Shown here: positions 35,610-48,544 of the stretch, piece after piece
How the letters are laid out: every line of letters begins with the position of its first letter
Position numbering within the stretch: the stretch's first letter is position 1
Source of the DNA: Areca catechu
Taxonomy: Eukaryota; Streptophyta; Magnoliopsida; Arecales; Arecaceae
Length of the DNA stretch: 64,000 nt
Direction: 5' to 3'
Assembly: GCA_021397845.1 (NCBI GenBank)
Contig: CM038051.1
Span: 16,278,827 to 16,342,826 of the forward strand
Notes under the pieces: generated by a model
Seen by the model: only the letters and a program-made list of their open reading frames with translations
What the model was told of the DNA's origin: nothing
The model's database searches: none
Made by a program: the position numbers and the translations under genes

Positions 35610-37217
35610 TGATGTGACAAGATCGCTGACGTGGATAGCTGGCAGGCACCATATTAAAGGAGATCGCCACGTCGGATGCGCAAGCAACACCTCAGCCCGG
35701 CCCGCTCTGCCGAGCTGAGCTGAGCTCCTTCAAGGCAACGAGCTGAGCTCCGTCCTCTGCCAGGTCGTGCCCGCGAGCTCGGGATGCCTAGGCCGGAGTC
35801 GTCCTCCGCCCTCCAGAGCGAGACCCTCAGAGGTTAGAGCCCTGTGGTCGAGGTCGAGCTCAGCGTTCACCCGCCAATGTGGAGCCTCTCCGAGCGCGAG
35901 CCCTCTGGACCGGGTCTGTTTTCCGCCCTCCAGAGCGAGACCCTCAGAGGTTAGAGCCATGTGGTCGAGGTCAAGCTCAGCGCTCACCCGCCAATATGGA
36001 GCCTCTCTGGGCACAAGCCCTCTGGACCAGGTCCGTCTTTCGCCCTCCAGAGCGAGACCCTCGAAGGTTAGAGCCCTGTGGTCGAGGTCGAGCTCAGCGC
36101 TCACCCTTCAATGTGGAGCCTCTTCGAGCGCGCACCCTCTGGACCTGGTCCGTCTTCCGCCCTCCAGAACGAGACCCTCGGAGGTTAGAGCCCTGTGATT
36201 GGGGTCGAGCTCAGCGCTCACCCGCCAATGCGGAGCCTCTTCGAGCGCGCGCCCTCTGGACCGGGTCCGTTTTTCGCCCTCCAGAGCGAGACCCTCGGAG
36301 GTTAGAGCCATGTGGTCGAGGTCGAGCTTAGCGCTCACCCGCCAATGTGGAGCCTCTCCGAGTGCGCGCCCTCTGGACCGGGCATGCACTCTCCATCAAG
36401 GTGGCCGCACGAGCTCGGAGCATCTAGCTCGGAGCAAGCCCTGCCATCCCGGGATATCGGTGAGCCACCCGAGGACCATGGAATGACGTCCCCCATGTCG
36501 CCATAACTACCTATCTGGCCGTACTTCCAGGGAAATGGGCTAGCCAGAAAGCACGAATCCCTAGGGCGGCGACCCTCGGATCGAGGCTCTGTCAAGCTCC
36601 CGGAATAGGTTGACCGGAGAGGATGTCAGAACGAATGGAAGCTTCCCCTATCACCTGTCAGGAAAAGTGTCTCGTCCACGGCACGGAACCCTGCCGCACG
36701 CGCCTGCCAACCCAGCGAGGATCCCGAGGCAAGCGCCAAACGGTTAATGTTCAACTACAAAGAACAATCGACATCCCTAAAAGGGGGGAGGTAATAGCAA
36801 AAAAAAACAACAATAACCACAAACAACAACAATCTACCACCAATACAAGTGCAAGCTCGACCAAGAGGGCGAAGCGCCATCACCAACACCACAGTTGAAG
36901 GAAAACGAGGGAAACAAGAAGAAGCGAAGGAACAGGGAACCCCTCTGTCCCCGCTATCATTCTCCCCCTGCAACGTTTTCGCCTTCACTCACATCTTTCA
37001 CTCATAGTGCGGAGTCCATCAAGAGGAGGCCCGACCAGGAGGATCTGTTCCCCTGGATCGTCACTGACTTGATCGTCGGAGTGCCCCCGTCGAAAATCTC
37101 GGTCCGGGTCACTAATTCCTGTTTCGCAGGTTCAGGAGCAGAGGATCGACATGCAGCGAAGGGAGCGCACTTTGGCACCGGCAGCAGCTACGGGACACGA
37201 CGATCTTGGCGGCAACA
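35610..37217 (+). mobile_element. Solo LTR related to the gypsy element
   Basis: It begins TGATGTGACAAGATCGCTGA and ends CTTGGCGGCAACA. It is flanked by ATAAT on the left and GTAAT on the right (4 of 5 identical). Both ends match the gypsy LTR at 30,576-31,837 read in reverse, including the GATCCAGGGGAACAGATCCT-type block near the CAACA end. No internal domains adjoin it, so it is probably the product of LTR-LTR recombination. At 1,608 bp it is longer than the gypsy LTRs, largely because of a 117-bp tandem repeat they lack. Confidence 0.87.
35790..36385. repeat. 117-bp tandem array inside the solo LTR
   Basis: The anchor AGGTTAGAGCC falls at 35,831, 35,948, 36,065, 36,182 and 36,299, giving an exact 117-base period and five units. 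The period is 39 codons, so several frames stay open on both strands, but there is no sign of a real protein. Confidence 0.95.
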
Positions 37218-37456
37218 GTAATGATCAAAATTCAAAATCAACAAGTATAATATTTCAATATTATATATACACACATAGCACTTATTAATCCAACGCCAGT
37301 CACAACTAAACAGCATAAAAAAAAAAAAAAAAAAAAAAGAAGAAGAAGAAAGTTCAGCGAACATCAAAATTATAGGATTTTGTCAAATCTATTATAAAAA
37401 TACCTAGATTGCTTATCTGAAAGATGGTATTCAAACAATTTTTTTTAAAAAAAATG

Positions 37457-38264
37457 CAGCCTCGTGTTACCAGGTTGAAGTTGGATGGGGTAATTGGACA
37501 AATTAGGTTGATTTTGAGATTAAATAAACATCAAAATCCTAATATTTGGACAAATTTATTATAAGATTGCCTATATTAACATAATTATCAGGTTAAAATT
37601 GGATGGGGTAATTGGACTGAGATTCGGGGAAGAAAAAGAGACAAAATGTTTGAATCTGTCAGACAACCTCGAAGCTACACCAACCCCGTCGAAGGGAGTT
37701 GAGAACGATCCTCCACACAGTCCACAACCTCAGGAAAGGTTGAACCGCTAATCACGCTCGAGCGACAGCCTCGTGTTACCAGGTTGAAGTTGGATGGGGT
37801 AATTGGACAAGTTAGGTTGATTTTGAGATAAAATAAATATCAAAATCCTAATATTTGGACAAATTTATTATAAGATTGCCTATATTAACATAATTATCAG
37901 GTTAAAATTGGATGGGGTAATTGGACCGAGATTTGGGGAAGAAAAGAGACAAAATGTTTGAATCTGTCAGACAACCTCGAAGCTTCCAACCCCGTCGTCG
38001 AAAGGAGTTGAGAACGATCCTCTACACTGTCCACAACCTCAAGGTTGAACCGCAAATCACGCTCGAGATTGCCTATATTAACATAATTATCAGGTTAAAA
38101 TTGGATGGGGTAATTGGACCGAGATTCGGGGAAGAAAAGAGACAAAATGTTTAAATCTGTCAGACAACCTCGAAGCTTCCAACCCCGTCGAAAGGAGTTG
38201 AGAACGATCCTCTACACTGTCCACAGCCTCAAGGTTGAACCGCAAATCACGCTCGAGCGACGAG
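37457..38264. repeat. 309-bp tandem repeat, about 2.6 copies
   Basis: CAGCCTCGTGTTACCAGGTT starts copies at 37,457 and 37,766. A third, partial copy starts at about 38,068 with ATTGCCTATATTAACATAAT. Each copy includes an AT-rich half (ATTGGATGGGGTAATTGGAC) and a coding-like half (ACAACCTCGAAGCT..CGATCCTC) that reads as protein on the minus strand. Copies differ by few substitutions, so the expansion is fairly recent. Confidence 0.88.
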
Positions 38265-38401
38265 GCTTTTAAATCATCCACCAGATTGAGCTGCCCGTCT
38301 CCTAAACAATCAAGGACACGGTTGTACGAACCAATAGTACAGATCCTGTTCAAGTAAGGTCGTGGCGGATTGCGTCGCTGGCTGGAAGTTAAGCAAAACA
38401 A
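38090..38401 (-). other. Unrecognised ORF, possible gene fragment
   Basis: A 103-codon minus-strand ORF covers the rightmost copy of the 309-bp repeat and about 140 bases of unique upstream sequence. It reads TIGSYNRVLDCLGDGQLNLV and then SLERDLRFNLEAVDSVEDRS. The composition is protein-like (acidic, Leu-rich), and a possible acceptor or donor context (TCTGACAG) lies inside. I do not recognise a family. The two left copies keep much of the 3' half of the frame but not the 5' part. It could be an exon whose 3' half and following intron were duplicated, or chance. Confidence 0.25.
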
Positions 38402-38868
38402 TATTTATTCACCTAGCCGATGTGGGACTCGTCTAACTCGCATACAAGGGGGACGCGTCATTCGTTTTCTGTTGGTAACCACGCAGCCAATCCGTACCAT
38501 CGGACCTGCGCACCGGAAACGCCGACCTGGTAGAGGTAGCGCCTACGAAGCGACGCAAAGGGCATCCGAAGAAGCGCAAGGCAAGGCGGACCACTCCCGG
38601 TCCACTCTCCGCATCCGACGGCTTAGTGTCTTCCCTATCCAACATCTCTCCATCTCAGCCGTCCATGGGCCGCATCCCGCTCCCCTTTTTCTTATTCCTC
38701 CAATCAATAATTTAGTGTTACAATGCCCGTCCCCCTGGCCGAGGCGTCGTCGTGTTGTTGAGTTCTAAGCTTGCAAATCCCCACGCCTCGCCCTCTCTTC
38801 CATTCCGCTCTATCGTCGTCGCATTGCCGGCATTGTGATCGCCGGCCGGCCGGCCGGCCGGCTGGGCG

Positions 38869-39000
38869 ATGATGATGATGAGGAGGGTGGCGGCGTCGCT
38901 GGTGCCGCCGTGGCTGGAGCCCCTACCCACCACCCCCTTCTTCGCCGCCCGCCGTTCTCATTTCCAGACGAATATACTAAATACCTTAGGTACCGTATAA
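38869..39000 (+). pseudogene. Possible truncated PLATZ transcription factor 5' exon
   Basis: A 43-codon ORF starts with four ATG codons and reads RRVAASLVPPWLEPLPTTPF then FAARRSHF. PLATZ zinc-dependent DNA-binding proteins start with V-P-P-W-L-E-P-L-L-x-T-x-F-F-x-x-C-x-x-H, so the match is good except that Arg stands where the first zinc-binding Cys is expected. The rest of a PLATZ protein (ECNMFCLDC and later) was not found here or downstream to 57 kb. GC-rich DNA with a GGCC run precedes it, like a promoter or leader. A CACTA element starts 369 bases downstream. It could be a gene relic or a chance resemblance. Confidence 0.35.
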
Positions 39001-39368
39001 ATATCTTGTGTCATCATCTATTTTGAAGTATCACCCAGTAGTTACCCAACCAAAAACAAGCGTGGTTAATGAAAAAACCACAATTGAGTGATGCCTTCTC
39101 CCTGTTCCAAAGTCCAAACACACTGCTGTCTATATTTTTAGATAAATATATTTAGAAACTAAGCTGTTCCATTTGGTTGCGTGCCTGGTAAACATTTGGC
39201 ATGGCAGATGACCCAAAGTTAATTAATTACTATCAGGAAGCGTAGAGGTTTTATCTTTGATGCATCGTGTGACAAATGGTATTCCAAGCATATCTGCATC
39301 GTGTCACGGATATATAATGCATGATATTGTGTCAAAAAAATTTTTATTCCCGTATTGCTAATTAATCA

Positions 39369-39390
39369 CGCTACAGTGAAACAGGGCTTT
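39369..39390. repeat. CACTA left terminal inverted repeat
   Basis: CGCTACAGTGAAACAGGGCT at the element edge matches the right terminus apart from five transition-type differences, including G for A at the second base. Confidence 0.75.
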
Positions 39391-39404
39391 AGCGATATTT
39401 TTTT

Positions 39405-39705
39405 TGATCTTTATCGACACTTTTAAGCATCGTCAAGAAATCTTCTGACGTTTTTTAAAGCGTCGCCAAAGTATCACCTATGTAAGCATGGAAACGTTAC
39501 CTACCGATGTCGGCATTTTCCGACACTTTAAGCATTGCTAGAGTTAAATCTAGCGCTAGATTTAGACCTGGCGATGCTTTAAAGCATCGTTATGGTTTAA
39601 ATTTAGCGATGCTTTAAAGCATCGCCAGGTCTAAACCTAGCGACGCTTTAAAGCGTCGGCAGAATTAAAACTGGCGACGCTTTAAAGTGTCGGCAGAATT
39701 TTTTT
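39405..39705. repeat. CACTA left subterminal repeats
   Basis: Many short direct and inverted copies of GCGATGCTTTAAAGCATCG and GCGACGCTTTAAAGCGTCGG occur. These are the usual transposase-binding arrays at CACTA ends and could form strong hairpins. Confidence 0.85.
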
Positions 39706-40098
39706 TTTTTAAATAAACAGATAGCTATACAATACAACCTGTATACATCATCAAAATGAAATTCTTCAAACCTGTATCACATCCAACATACACAAACAAA
39801 TAAAAACATTCAAACATTCAAACCTGTATCATACTAAACATACAGAAACACAAACACAAATCAATCATAATGATTTTTATATATATATAAAAGTACCGAT
39901 CCAAGTTCAAATAAAAAAAAGACATACAAAAATAATAAAAAAAATAGTCGGCATCACTGATCCACGGAAGGCTGGTCGTCGTCAGGTCCGCGACTCATAG
40001 ATGCATCAGGAACTTACAAGATATACATCAGGAATTATGATACAGACATTATATATATTTTAAAGAATTAGATACATACAAAATTAATAAATAATTAT

Positions 40099-41861
40099 TT
40101 ACCTGAGATGACATGAACATATCAGCATAGATGTAACATGCTCTAGCTGAGACCTAATCGTCTGCATCTCTGCTCTGTCTGCATCACGTGTCTGTCGGAG
40201 CTCTGCTATTTCCTCCTGGAGCTGACAAACATGTAACTGATCATGGCTCTCTCTAGTATCCCGAGTATATCTACTCATCTTAGATAACTGAGTAGGGGTA
40301 ACTCCAATCCTATAACTCCTCACTCGTCCAGGACGCTCTGGTTCCATCAACTCCGAAAATACCTCGGCCTCGATGCGACTACTCTGAGTAGATGATGAAC
40401 CCTCGCCAACACGCTCGAAGATCATAGAAGTAGCCATATTCTATATTTTATAAAAAACACATATATCAATACTTAATAAAAATATAAATATAAATCATAA
40501 TATAATATAAATAAATAAAATATACATATATATCTCTAGACTCCTCCCGAACAAAACTGCCATCCTGGTGAACATGAGTCATCCGATAGAACTCCACCTC
40601 ACCAGGCCCCTCCCCTGCTGATCAGCCTATATAAAGAATAAATATTACAAAAAATCCAAAATAACACATCTTATACCCCCTACCATGATATATGGTACAT
40701 GCATGATACATGATGATACATGATGTTAAAACTATAAGTGTACTAAAAGTATTATAGGATGAGAAACATACAAACTCATGCCTGAGCTGTGCATAACTCT
40801 TGGACCCCGCTGTGTGAGGAACAGACTGAGCTGCTTGTACAGTTCTACCAATAGCAGAATATGTCTACAAAATAAAATTAAAACTATATTATATATTGTA
40901 TAAATATAATCATGACGAGTGAAAATTAATAAATTTCGAAGTGTTTGATGATGCTACACAACCTGTGCCCTCTCGGAGAACCAATAGTGCACCAGTTCCA
41001 TCCATCGATGAGGGTGAACATCAGGAGGACATGTACCTGCAACCTGCTCCTCTGTCCTACCCTCTCGCATGTAGTCTCTTTTCAACTTCGTCCTATATTC
41101 TTTCTACTTGCGATTAATAGACTTAAAAATAAAATCAAAGAATCTGAATGAATAACGAACTTGCTCTACAATTCAAATAAACAATAAAATAAGTATTAAA
41201 TGAAATAAGCAATTCAATTATTAAAAACCTAAGATTTAAATAATATCTCAATTTTTTTACCTGTACAACTCGTAGCATCTCTATTTTATATGCAGGAAGC
41301 ATGTCGTTCCACTTCGAATAATTCAGGGGACATAGCTGACCCCGACGTGCTACTGTTCCAAGAAAACTAGTCAACAAGCTAGCAGCTTTCTTAATAGCTG
41401 CCCTAACTTGTTGCACTCTATGACTATCCTCTTGCCCTCAGGTAACTGCCACACATCATGGACTAGTGTGGGTCCTCACCTCCGCCTAAGTCTCCTGGAT
41501 CCATCTACAAAAAAAATACAAAAAGTTATATATCAAAACTATTGCATATGTATGAATTGAAATATGATGAAATTATTAAATTACTCTGTATCTGTATGTC
41601 ATCGACGATAGGCTCGTCATCAGAATGATCCATAGAAGGATCGTGATGTGCAGACTCGGAGGGAATGGCGTCGTCATGAGGTGGAGAGGTACTAGCATCG
41701 GCCGGATATGCAGAAATAGAGGGACTCATATCTGACCGATGTGAAGATAATCGACTGCCCATGGGCAACTGTGCCGAAGAAGTACCAGCCTCGATCTGGG
41801 AAAATTGAAACTGTACATCTGATAATTGTTTCCTTCGAGGCATGGTGTACATAACATGCAT
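40099..41861 (-). pseudogene. CACTA second protein remnant (Ptta/En/Spm family, TNPA-like)
   Basis: Minus-strand pieces at 41,526-41,861 (PRRKQLSDVQFQFSQIEAGT), 41,280-41,416 (GQLCPLNYSKWNDMLPAYKI) and 40,099-40,437 (SKMSRYTRDTRESHDQLHVC, then EEIAELRQTRDADRAEMQTI) fit the N-terminal, central and coiled-coil C-terminal parts of the plant Ptta/En/Spm transposase family (PF03004). Spacing suggests introns between them. The TNPA-type protein binds subterminal repeats in active elements. Breaks occur throughout. Confidence 0.7.
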
Positions 41862-41999
41862 TATTTTAAAACAAGTCAGTCAACATTATAATCAAATTAT
41901 AACGGAAATGAATTGCAATTTAAAAGATAACATAATCATTCATGCAAAAATATAAACCATCTTATAAACTACTTGTCATAATCAACCAGTTATACCTTC

Positions 42000-44900
42000 T
42001 TCGGAATCCAACCTAACCAAAATGGTTGTATCATTTATATGATCATCCGGCATAATATTATAAGGCATACACTGAGTGTAAGTATCATCATCTTCTTCTT
42101 CCACCCTTTTTCCCATGTCATACAAGTCTCTGGGTTTTGTCTTAATAACAGTAGCCCATTCTTTATCTTTCGAGTCTTGTATATAAAAAACTTGTCGAGA
42201 TTGAGATGAAAAAATGAATGAATCATCTTTCAATAACACACCCGTATGTATCAATCTTGAAAAATTGACAAGTATAAATCTGTTTGAGTCATTTTTCAAA
42301 CCTCCTGATGTATTTATATCCACCCAATCGTATCAAAATAATACAACTTAAAAATTTTCTTAATAATCCAACTCCAAAATATCTTTAAGTATATCATAAT
42401 AAGATTTTTTATCTGCTTCTACCATAACACCACTGTTCTAAGTTTTTCTAAATTTCTCGCACTCCTTGGTATGAAATTTAAAGCCATTTATAATAAAACC
42501 ATTATATTTGTTCATAACATAATCTGGACCTCTGGCAAGTGCTATTAGTTCTGCTGAACTATTTTTCTCCATCAGTACCGTTACCTAGAAAATATAATAT
42601 CAATTATCGATCACTTATTCGATGTTAAATGTATATAAAATTATTATATGACTTATATATACTAACCTGATTAGTAAGCCATTTAAGGAATAATTCAACC
42701 AACCATCTTTGTTCAATCCTTGGATTAGGATGAGTGGATAGGCTTGTCTTTGTACAATTAAAAATTCACTGCATGACAATCAAATATAAGTTTGACAACA
42801 ACATGTCTAATATTTAGTATTATCCATGTGTAGATAGACTAACCTGCGATAGTCATATATTATGTCACTATGTAGCAATACATAACGGTGTGCTTGTAAC
42901 AAGGATTTATGGTCAAGAACAATACTTTCAGCTTTTCCTATAAATCTTTCGGATGATGCAAATTTGTATAGATCTGTATTCTCCATAGTATCACCATGAC
43001 ATTAAGGTCGATTGAATACAGTCTCTACACCTTCGAGATATCTTGAACAAAATGTTAAATACTCTTCAACAATATATCCCTCTGCTATTGAGCCCTCAGG
43101 ATGGGCTTTGTTTCGTACATAATCCTTCAAACATACAAGATACATTCAAAAAATATGATATTTATTAATATTAATATTATATTAAATAATGAAAAAAATA
43201 TATAAATTATAAAATTTAAGTTTTACAGTATTATCTCTCGATAGGATACATCCATCTGTACTGTACTGGTCCACCAAGTTTAGCTTTCGAAGCTAGGTGA
43301 ATGAGTAGATGAACCATAATTGTAAAAAATCCAGGAGGAAAAATCTTTTCCATCTGACATAATGTAAGTATGACTTAAGACTGCAACTGATCAAGCTCCT
43401 GAGGATCAAGAACCTTAGAACATAATGCCTTGAAGAATGATGATAACTGAAAAACAACCGTAATAACTTGTTTTGGCATTAGCGACCTTAAAGCCAATGG
43501 AAGAATATCTTGTATTAGTATATGTCCATCATGATTTTAAGATTTGAAATTTTGCGCTCTTTCAGATTTACACATCATGAAATATTTGAGGCATATTCAT
43601 CAGGAACTTTGATATTCTTTAAAACTGTCAGAAAGAGTTATTTTTCTCGACTAGACATTGTATAACATGTATGAGGGATATAAGTTCTAGCATTTGCAAG
43701 CACTTGTGGATGAAGTTCATGTCGGATGCCCATTTCTTTTAAATCAAGACGCGCCTTCATGTTATCTTTAGTATTTCCATCAAGATTTAATATTGTTCCA
43801 ATCAAATTATCACAAACATTCTTTTCTATATGCATAACATCAAGATTATGCTGGAGTATATTATGCTCCCAATAAGGTAAGTCAAAGAATATGCTTCTTT
43901 TCTTTCATAATTATTTAGTATGCTGATGGGTAGATGCTGTGATTATATCATCATTTTCAACTTCAAAGAAATTATCCGGATCCTCGAACACTGATGTATC
44001 TAAGGTGCAAGTATTGACTTCCTCCGATACTTCTTCTTAAACCGAAGTCTCAACATCATCTCTTCCTCGCTTTTTAGAGGATTTTGTCATCTTGCCGTAA
44101 CTATGTTTGATACCAAGCATTTGTCTACGAATATCAGAACCAGAAGGTAGAATTGGAGCAGAACCCAACTCTATAGTACCATCAAATAAATCCTTCTGAA
44201 ATCGAAATGGATGATTTACCTCCAACCATCGACGATGTCTCATATAATAGAACTTTCCTCCATGTTTTAACCAAATTGAATGGGTTGATTCACTACAAGA
44301 AGGACATGCAACTCGTCCCTTAGTGCTCTAGTCAGATAAATTAGCATATGCAGGAAAATCGTTAATAGTCCATAATAGAGCTGCCCGCAGATTGAATGTT
44401 TGGCCATTCGAAGCATTAATTGCACTGATACCCTTCCACAGTTGTTTCAATTCATCTATTAAAGGTTGCAAGAAAACATCAATATCATTGCCTGGACCCT
44501 TATCACATGGAATGACCATTGATAAAATAAGTGAAGATTGTTTCATGCTTGCCCATGGTGGCAAATTATAAGGAATCAGAATAACTGGCCAGGTGCTATA
44601 GACAGTACTTAAGGTCCGAAATGGATTGAACTCATCACTGGCTAAACCCAGCCTGACATTACGAGTATCAGATGCAAAATCAGGATGTCTGTCATCAAAT
44701 GCTTTCCATGCTAAACTATTCGCTGGGTGTCTCAGCATTCCATCTTTTGCACGGCTTTCATCATGCCATCTCATTGACGAAGCTATTTTTGATGATGCAT
44801 AGATCCTTTTCAATCTAGGTATAAGAGAAAAATAGCGTAATACCTTTGCCGGCTTTTGTTTAATTTGTGTTGCATCCAATTCATCTAATCCCTCACTCTC

Positions 44901-45726
44901 ATTTTCTTTTTGCTTCGTCCATCGTGAACATCCACACACATGGCACGACTCTTGATCGGCATGTTCTCCCCGATATAATATACAATCATTTGGATAGCTA
45001 TGAATCTTTTCATATCCAAGATCCAATTCCTTTACTAAATTTTTGGCTTCATAACAGGATATTGGTAAACTAGTACCTTCAGGAAATGCATCATTTAACA
45101 ACTTGAGCAACATAGTAAAATTCTTGCCAGACCATTCTTTCAAGTATTTTATATGAAACAAATGTACAAGAAAAGAAATTTTTGAAAAATTCTTGCAACC
45201 GACATATAATTCTTAATCTGCATCTCTTATCAGCTTCTGATAACGATCTGTTCCAATATTAGTTGGGGGTATCGGCTCTCCATCATGTATAAATTCAGTA
45301 AATATAGGATTCTCAGATAACCCAGCTGCTACTTGTCCTCCACTATAATCTCCAGGATGTTGAGCACCATATTCAAAAGCATCTTTGAGCAAACCCCTGA
45401 TATCATCATCTCTTGCAAGATTTTTTTGTTGGTTACTGGATCTAAAATCAGGTATATGTTCCATGTTAGAGGTTTGGTTACATGTAGATTGTAACCTTGA
45501 CTCTCCATGAAAAAACCATTCAGTATAACCTCTTAAAAAATTATTCCATATCAAATATTCTTCAATAATATTTGGATATGGAGAACTGGAATTTACACAT
45601 TTTCGGCATGGACATAAAATCTTTCCATTGATACTACTTCTCTCTATACCAAATTTAATGAATTTTGTACTCCATCCAGATATTCTTTGCTATTCCTCGG
45701 TTTAGTTATCCAATTCTTATCTATTG
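42000..45726 (-). pseudogene. CACTA TNP2-type transposase remnant
   Basis: In minus-strand order: a transposase-associated domain near 45,726-45,540 (DKNWITKPRNSKEYLDGVQ, then a CPCRKC zinc motif), with the initiating Met codon changed to ATA and a one-base deletion. Next is the TNP2 core at 45,161-44,328 (FPEGTSLPISCYEAKNLVKE, CHVCGCSRW, VRLGLASDEFNPF, NDFPAYANLSD), continuing past a stop to 44,037 (RHRRWLEVNHPFRFQK). It continues at 43,835-43,638 (MHIEKNVCDNLIGTILNLDG). A DUF4218 region lies at about 43,500-43,220, and a DUF4216-like region at 42,323-41,982 (QVFYIQDSKDKEWATVIKTK). This is the standard layout of plant TNP2 transposases that cut CACTA ends. Confidence 0.88.
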
Positions 45727-48544
45727 TAAGATAAAACTAACTGAAATAAAAAAAATATTTATAAGAACAGAATAATTTTAAAATAAGTTTATTCAATTGA
45801 TCAATTACAGTATTATTAAATGCACCCTATAATCAACTAATAGGTAAAGAGATCCTATCCCATTCAAGAATTGTATTAATTATATAGGTCATTTACAGTA
45901 ACCAAAGGATACATAATAGAAGTTCCAGAAAAATTTCGGCAGTATTTTCCCTTAGTTCTTCCCATACAAATAAATACGTATGAGGAGAACTAAAAGGAAA
46001 TGATATCCGAAATATATCTGGAACTCTATCCGTACCGTTTGATTTCTATAAGCACCTATAAAATTATTTGCAATTCTCAAACCGTCCAAACTGGACATTC
46101 AATTGACCACTGTACATATTTCTCCCATCTGTACAAAAATTAAATAATTATATGGATCCTGCAGAATATGTACTTTAATCAATTGATGGGTCTATGTTTC
46201 AATGCAATGCAAGTTTTTAAAAAATATCTAAAAAATCATAATTGATCATAACAAAGTTACAGATGGTATTGAAATCAAAGATTTGCAATAATGAAACTAA
46301 CCTTAAAGCATAACATGTTCAGTAAGATGTAGGTATATACCAAGAAATTTATAAATAAATAGAAATAATCTACTAAGAAAAAGAATAATAAATAATAAAA
46401 AATAAGGAGGAGGCTTAGTTATATACTATTTAATCTGTAACTAAATCAAAACGATTACAATCGGTTTCTTACAAAAGAAGGCCATCCAAGATTGTTATCA
46501 TTAGAAACAGTTGAATCAGCCAAACATACATCGCGTAATCATCATAGCCTCTATATACAAACCTTAAACCAATTTTAAAATTGATTACAAAACTTCTTTA
46601 CTCTTCAAGCAGTCAAGCACCTGATATGAAAAGACAACAAAATAGGTAAAACATATTTTTCTCAGTGGTGTGCAATTACCAAGTTATTTAAGCTTGAATC
46701 CTGGCTCTTGTACTTGGACTAGTATAATATATGACTTTAGAAGAATCAGGACGACTTTTTGAAAACCATAAACTCAAACCTAATATAAGAACAGAATAAC
46801 ATAGTGAAATACAAAACCTGTGAGGTGCTACTTTATTCGCATGGAATATATTTGGGCTATGCATTGATGGGGATAACCTTACATACTGTCTGACAAACTA
46901 ATACATGAAACACGTACTATTTTAAGATGGTTTGTGGCAGTCTGTAAGGCCTATTATTGTTTCTAGAGGGAAAAAAAAACTAGACCGGGTTGTCCAAGAA
47001 AAATAGCTTTCACTACTTGCGATTATCGTAAATAATATATGTATCTGGAAGCATGAAACAAACGGTAGGCCACATTTTATGATACCTGTTGCGAGCAATG
47101 AAAGATGGTCAATACCTTAATTTAGGAGTAAAATTAATCATGGCAGAGAATGGGGATTAGCCCTATGTATGATAAACCATTGCCTAGAAATATAGTGAAA
47201 AGTTGCCAAGGGTTTGTTAGCATTAGCTAGCTGATACCATTTTTTTGAAGGGATGATGAGTGCAATAATAAAGTTTTAATGCATGTACATGCTAAAACTA
47301 AAATTGAAGTTACATTTTCTCAGACTCAATTATTTATACCATTTTTAATTTCAGGAGATGAAAAGGACATGTTGAAGCTAAGTTTAGCAAAAACTTACAT
47401 TTCCCGTACTCCATTATTCATATTAAGCTTTATTTTAAGCTTACATTTCTTGCACTCAATTATTTAAATAAAAATAATTTATTTTTTCTATTATTTATTC
47501 GAACCTTCCATACAATTCTTAATAGAAACTAGACATTTTACCAAGATGTGCATGATTGACACAAGCTTAAATTTGGACAAATTCTGAAACCATAGATGTT
47601 CTTAGGGTATGCAGGAAGATTAACTTGAGATCATCAGTCCACTTTTTTTTTTTGGGGCCAATAAGACATTAGGGTATGCACATATCTAGAATGGAAATTA
47701 AATATTTTCTAATGTGCACTTTTAGCCTCTATCATAATTTCGATCCATGTATAGGGCCAGAACTAGAGATTGACTTGGGCCGAGTTCTAACCTTATACAA
47801 ACCTGATCTATGTCTGAATCCGATCAGCATGTTTGATCCAAATATCGACCTACATCAACTCACGTTGAAACTTATTTTGTCAATGTAGTAGATCTTTCTG
47901 ATTGAATCAAATTAACAGTAAGTAATCATGAACCATAAGAAACATGTATGTAAATTGGACTGCAATTGATTGTACTAAAAAGATATCATGTAAAACTCTC
48001 TTAAAAAAATATATTATGTAAGAAGGTATCATGCATTATCTTTAATGCCATTCTGTCGACATTAGAAGGATATGTGCATGCATCTGTTTATGTCCAATAT
48101 TCTAGGAACGAAATCCAGCTAAAGTTAAACGAAGACCATACTCAAATCCAAGCCGTTCGCATATATTGACACCCACAGACTTTGCTAAAATAGTTGGCAT
48201 TCTCCTAAAGTTAATAAATAGTTAACATGTAATTAAATATTGTCACTCAACTATGAAGATAGATAATTAATTTCATAGATTCATAACTTAAAGTTTTGAG
48301 CAAAGAACATATTACATTTGTTGAAGGTAAGTTCAGGTCAAAATTGAATATCAATGACCCGAATCCAAGCCTCATTTCAATAATTCGAAGATTTCTGATC
48401 CAATCCTAACCTGTTTTTTGGGGTAGGGGGCCGAAATTCCATAAACAAAAATCATAGGTTTATGCAAGAATAATTATGAATGAGAAAAAAAAAACTAACC
48501 TGTGGGATATTTCTTGCTTTACCTAGCAGGTAGAGCAGGCAGGG

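Noticed and set aside
35730..36486. ORFs of 90-150 codons on both strands over the 117-bp array
   Set aside because: A repeat unit of 39 codons keeps frames open by chance. The sequence is inside a solo LTR and has no gene-like start or domain.
38370..38440. AGTTAAGC followed by GATGTGGGACT, suggesting a 5S rRNA-containing Cassandra element
   Set aside because: Only eight bases match the 5S promoter region, the A box and C box context is absent, and no LTR pair is seen.
44285..44300. CACTACAAGAAGG inside the CACTA element as a possible nested CACTA terminus
   Set aside because: On the minus strand it lies within continuous TNP2 transposase sequence (PSCSESTHSIWLKHGGKF), so it is coding and not an element end.
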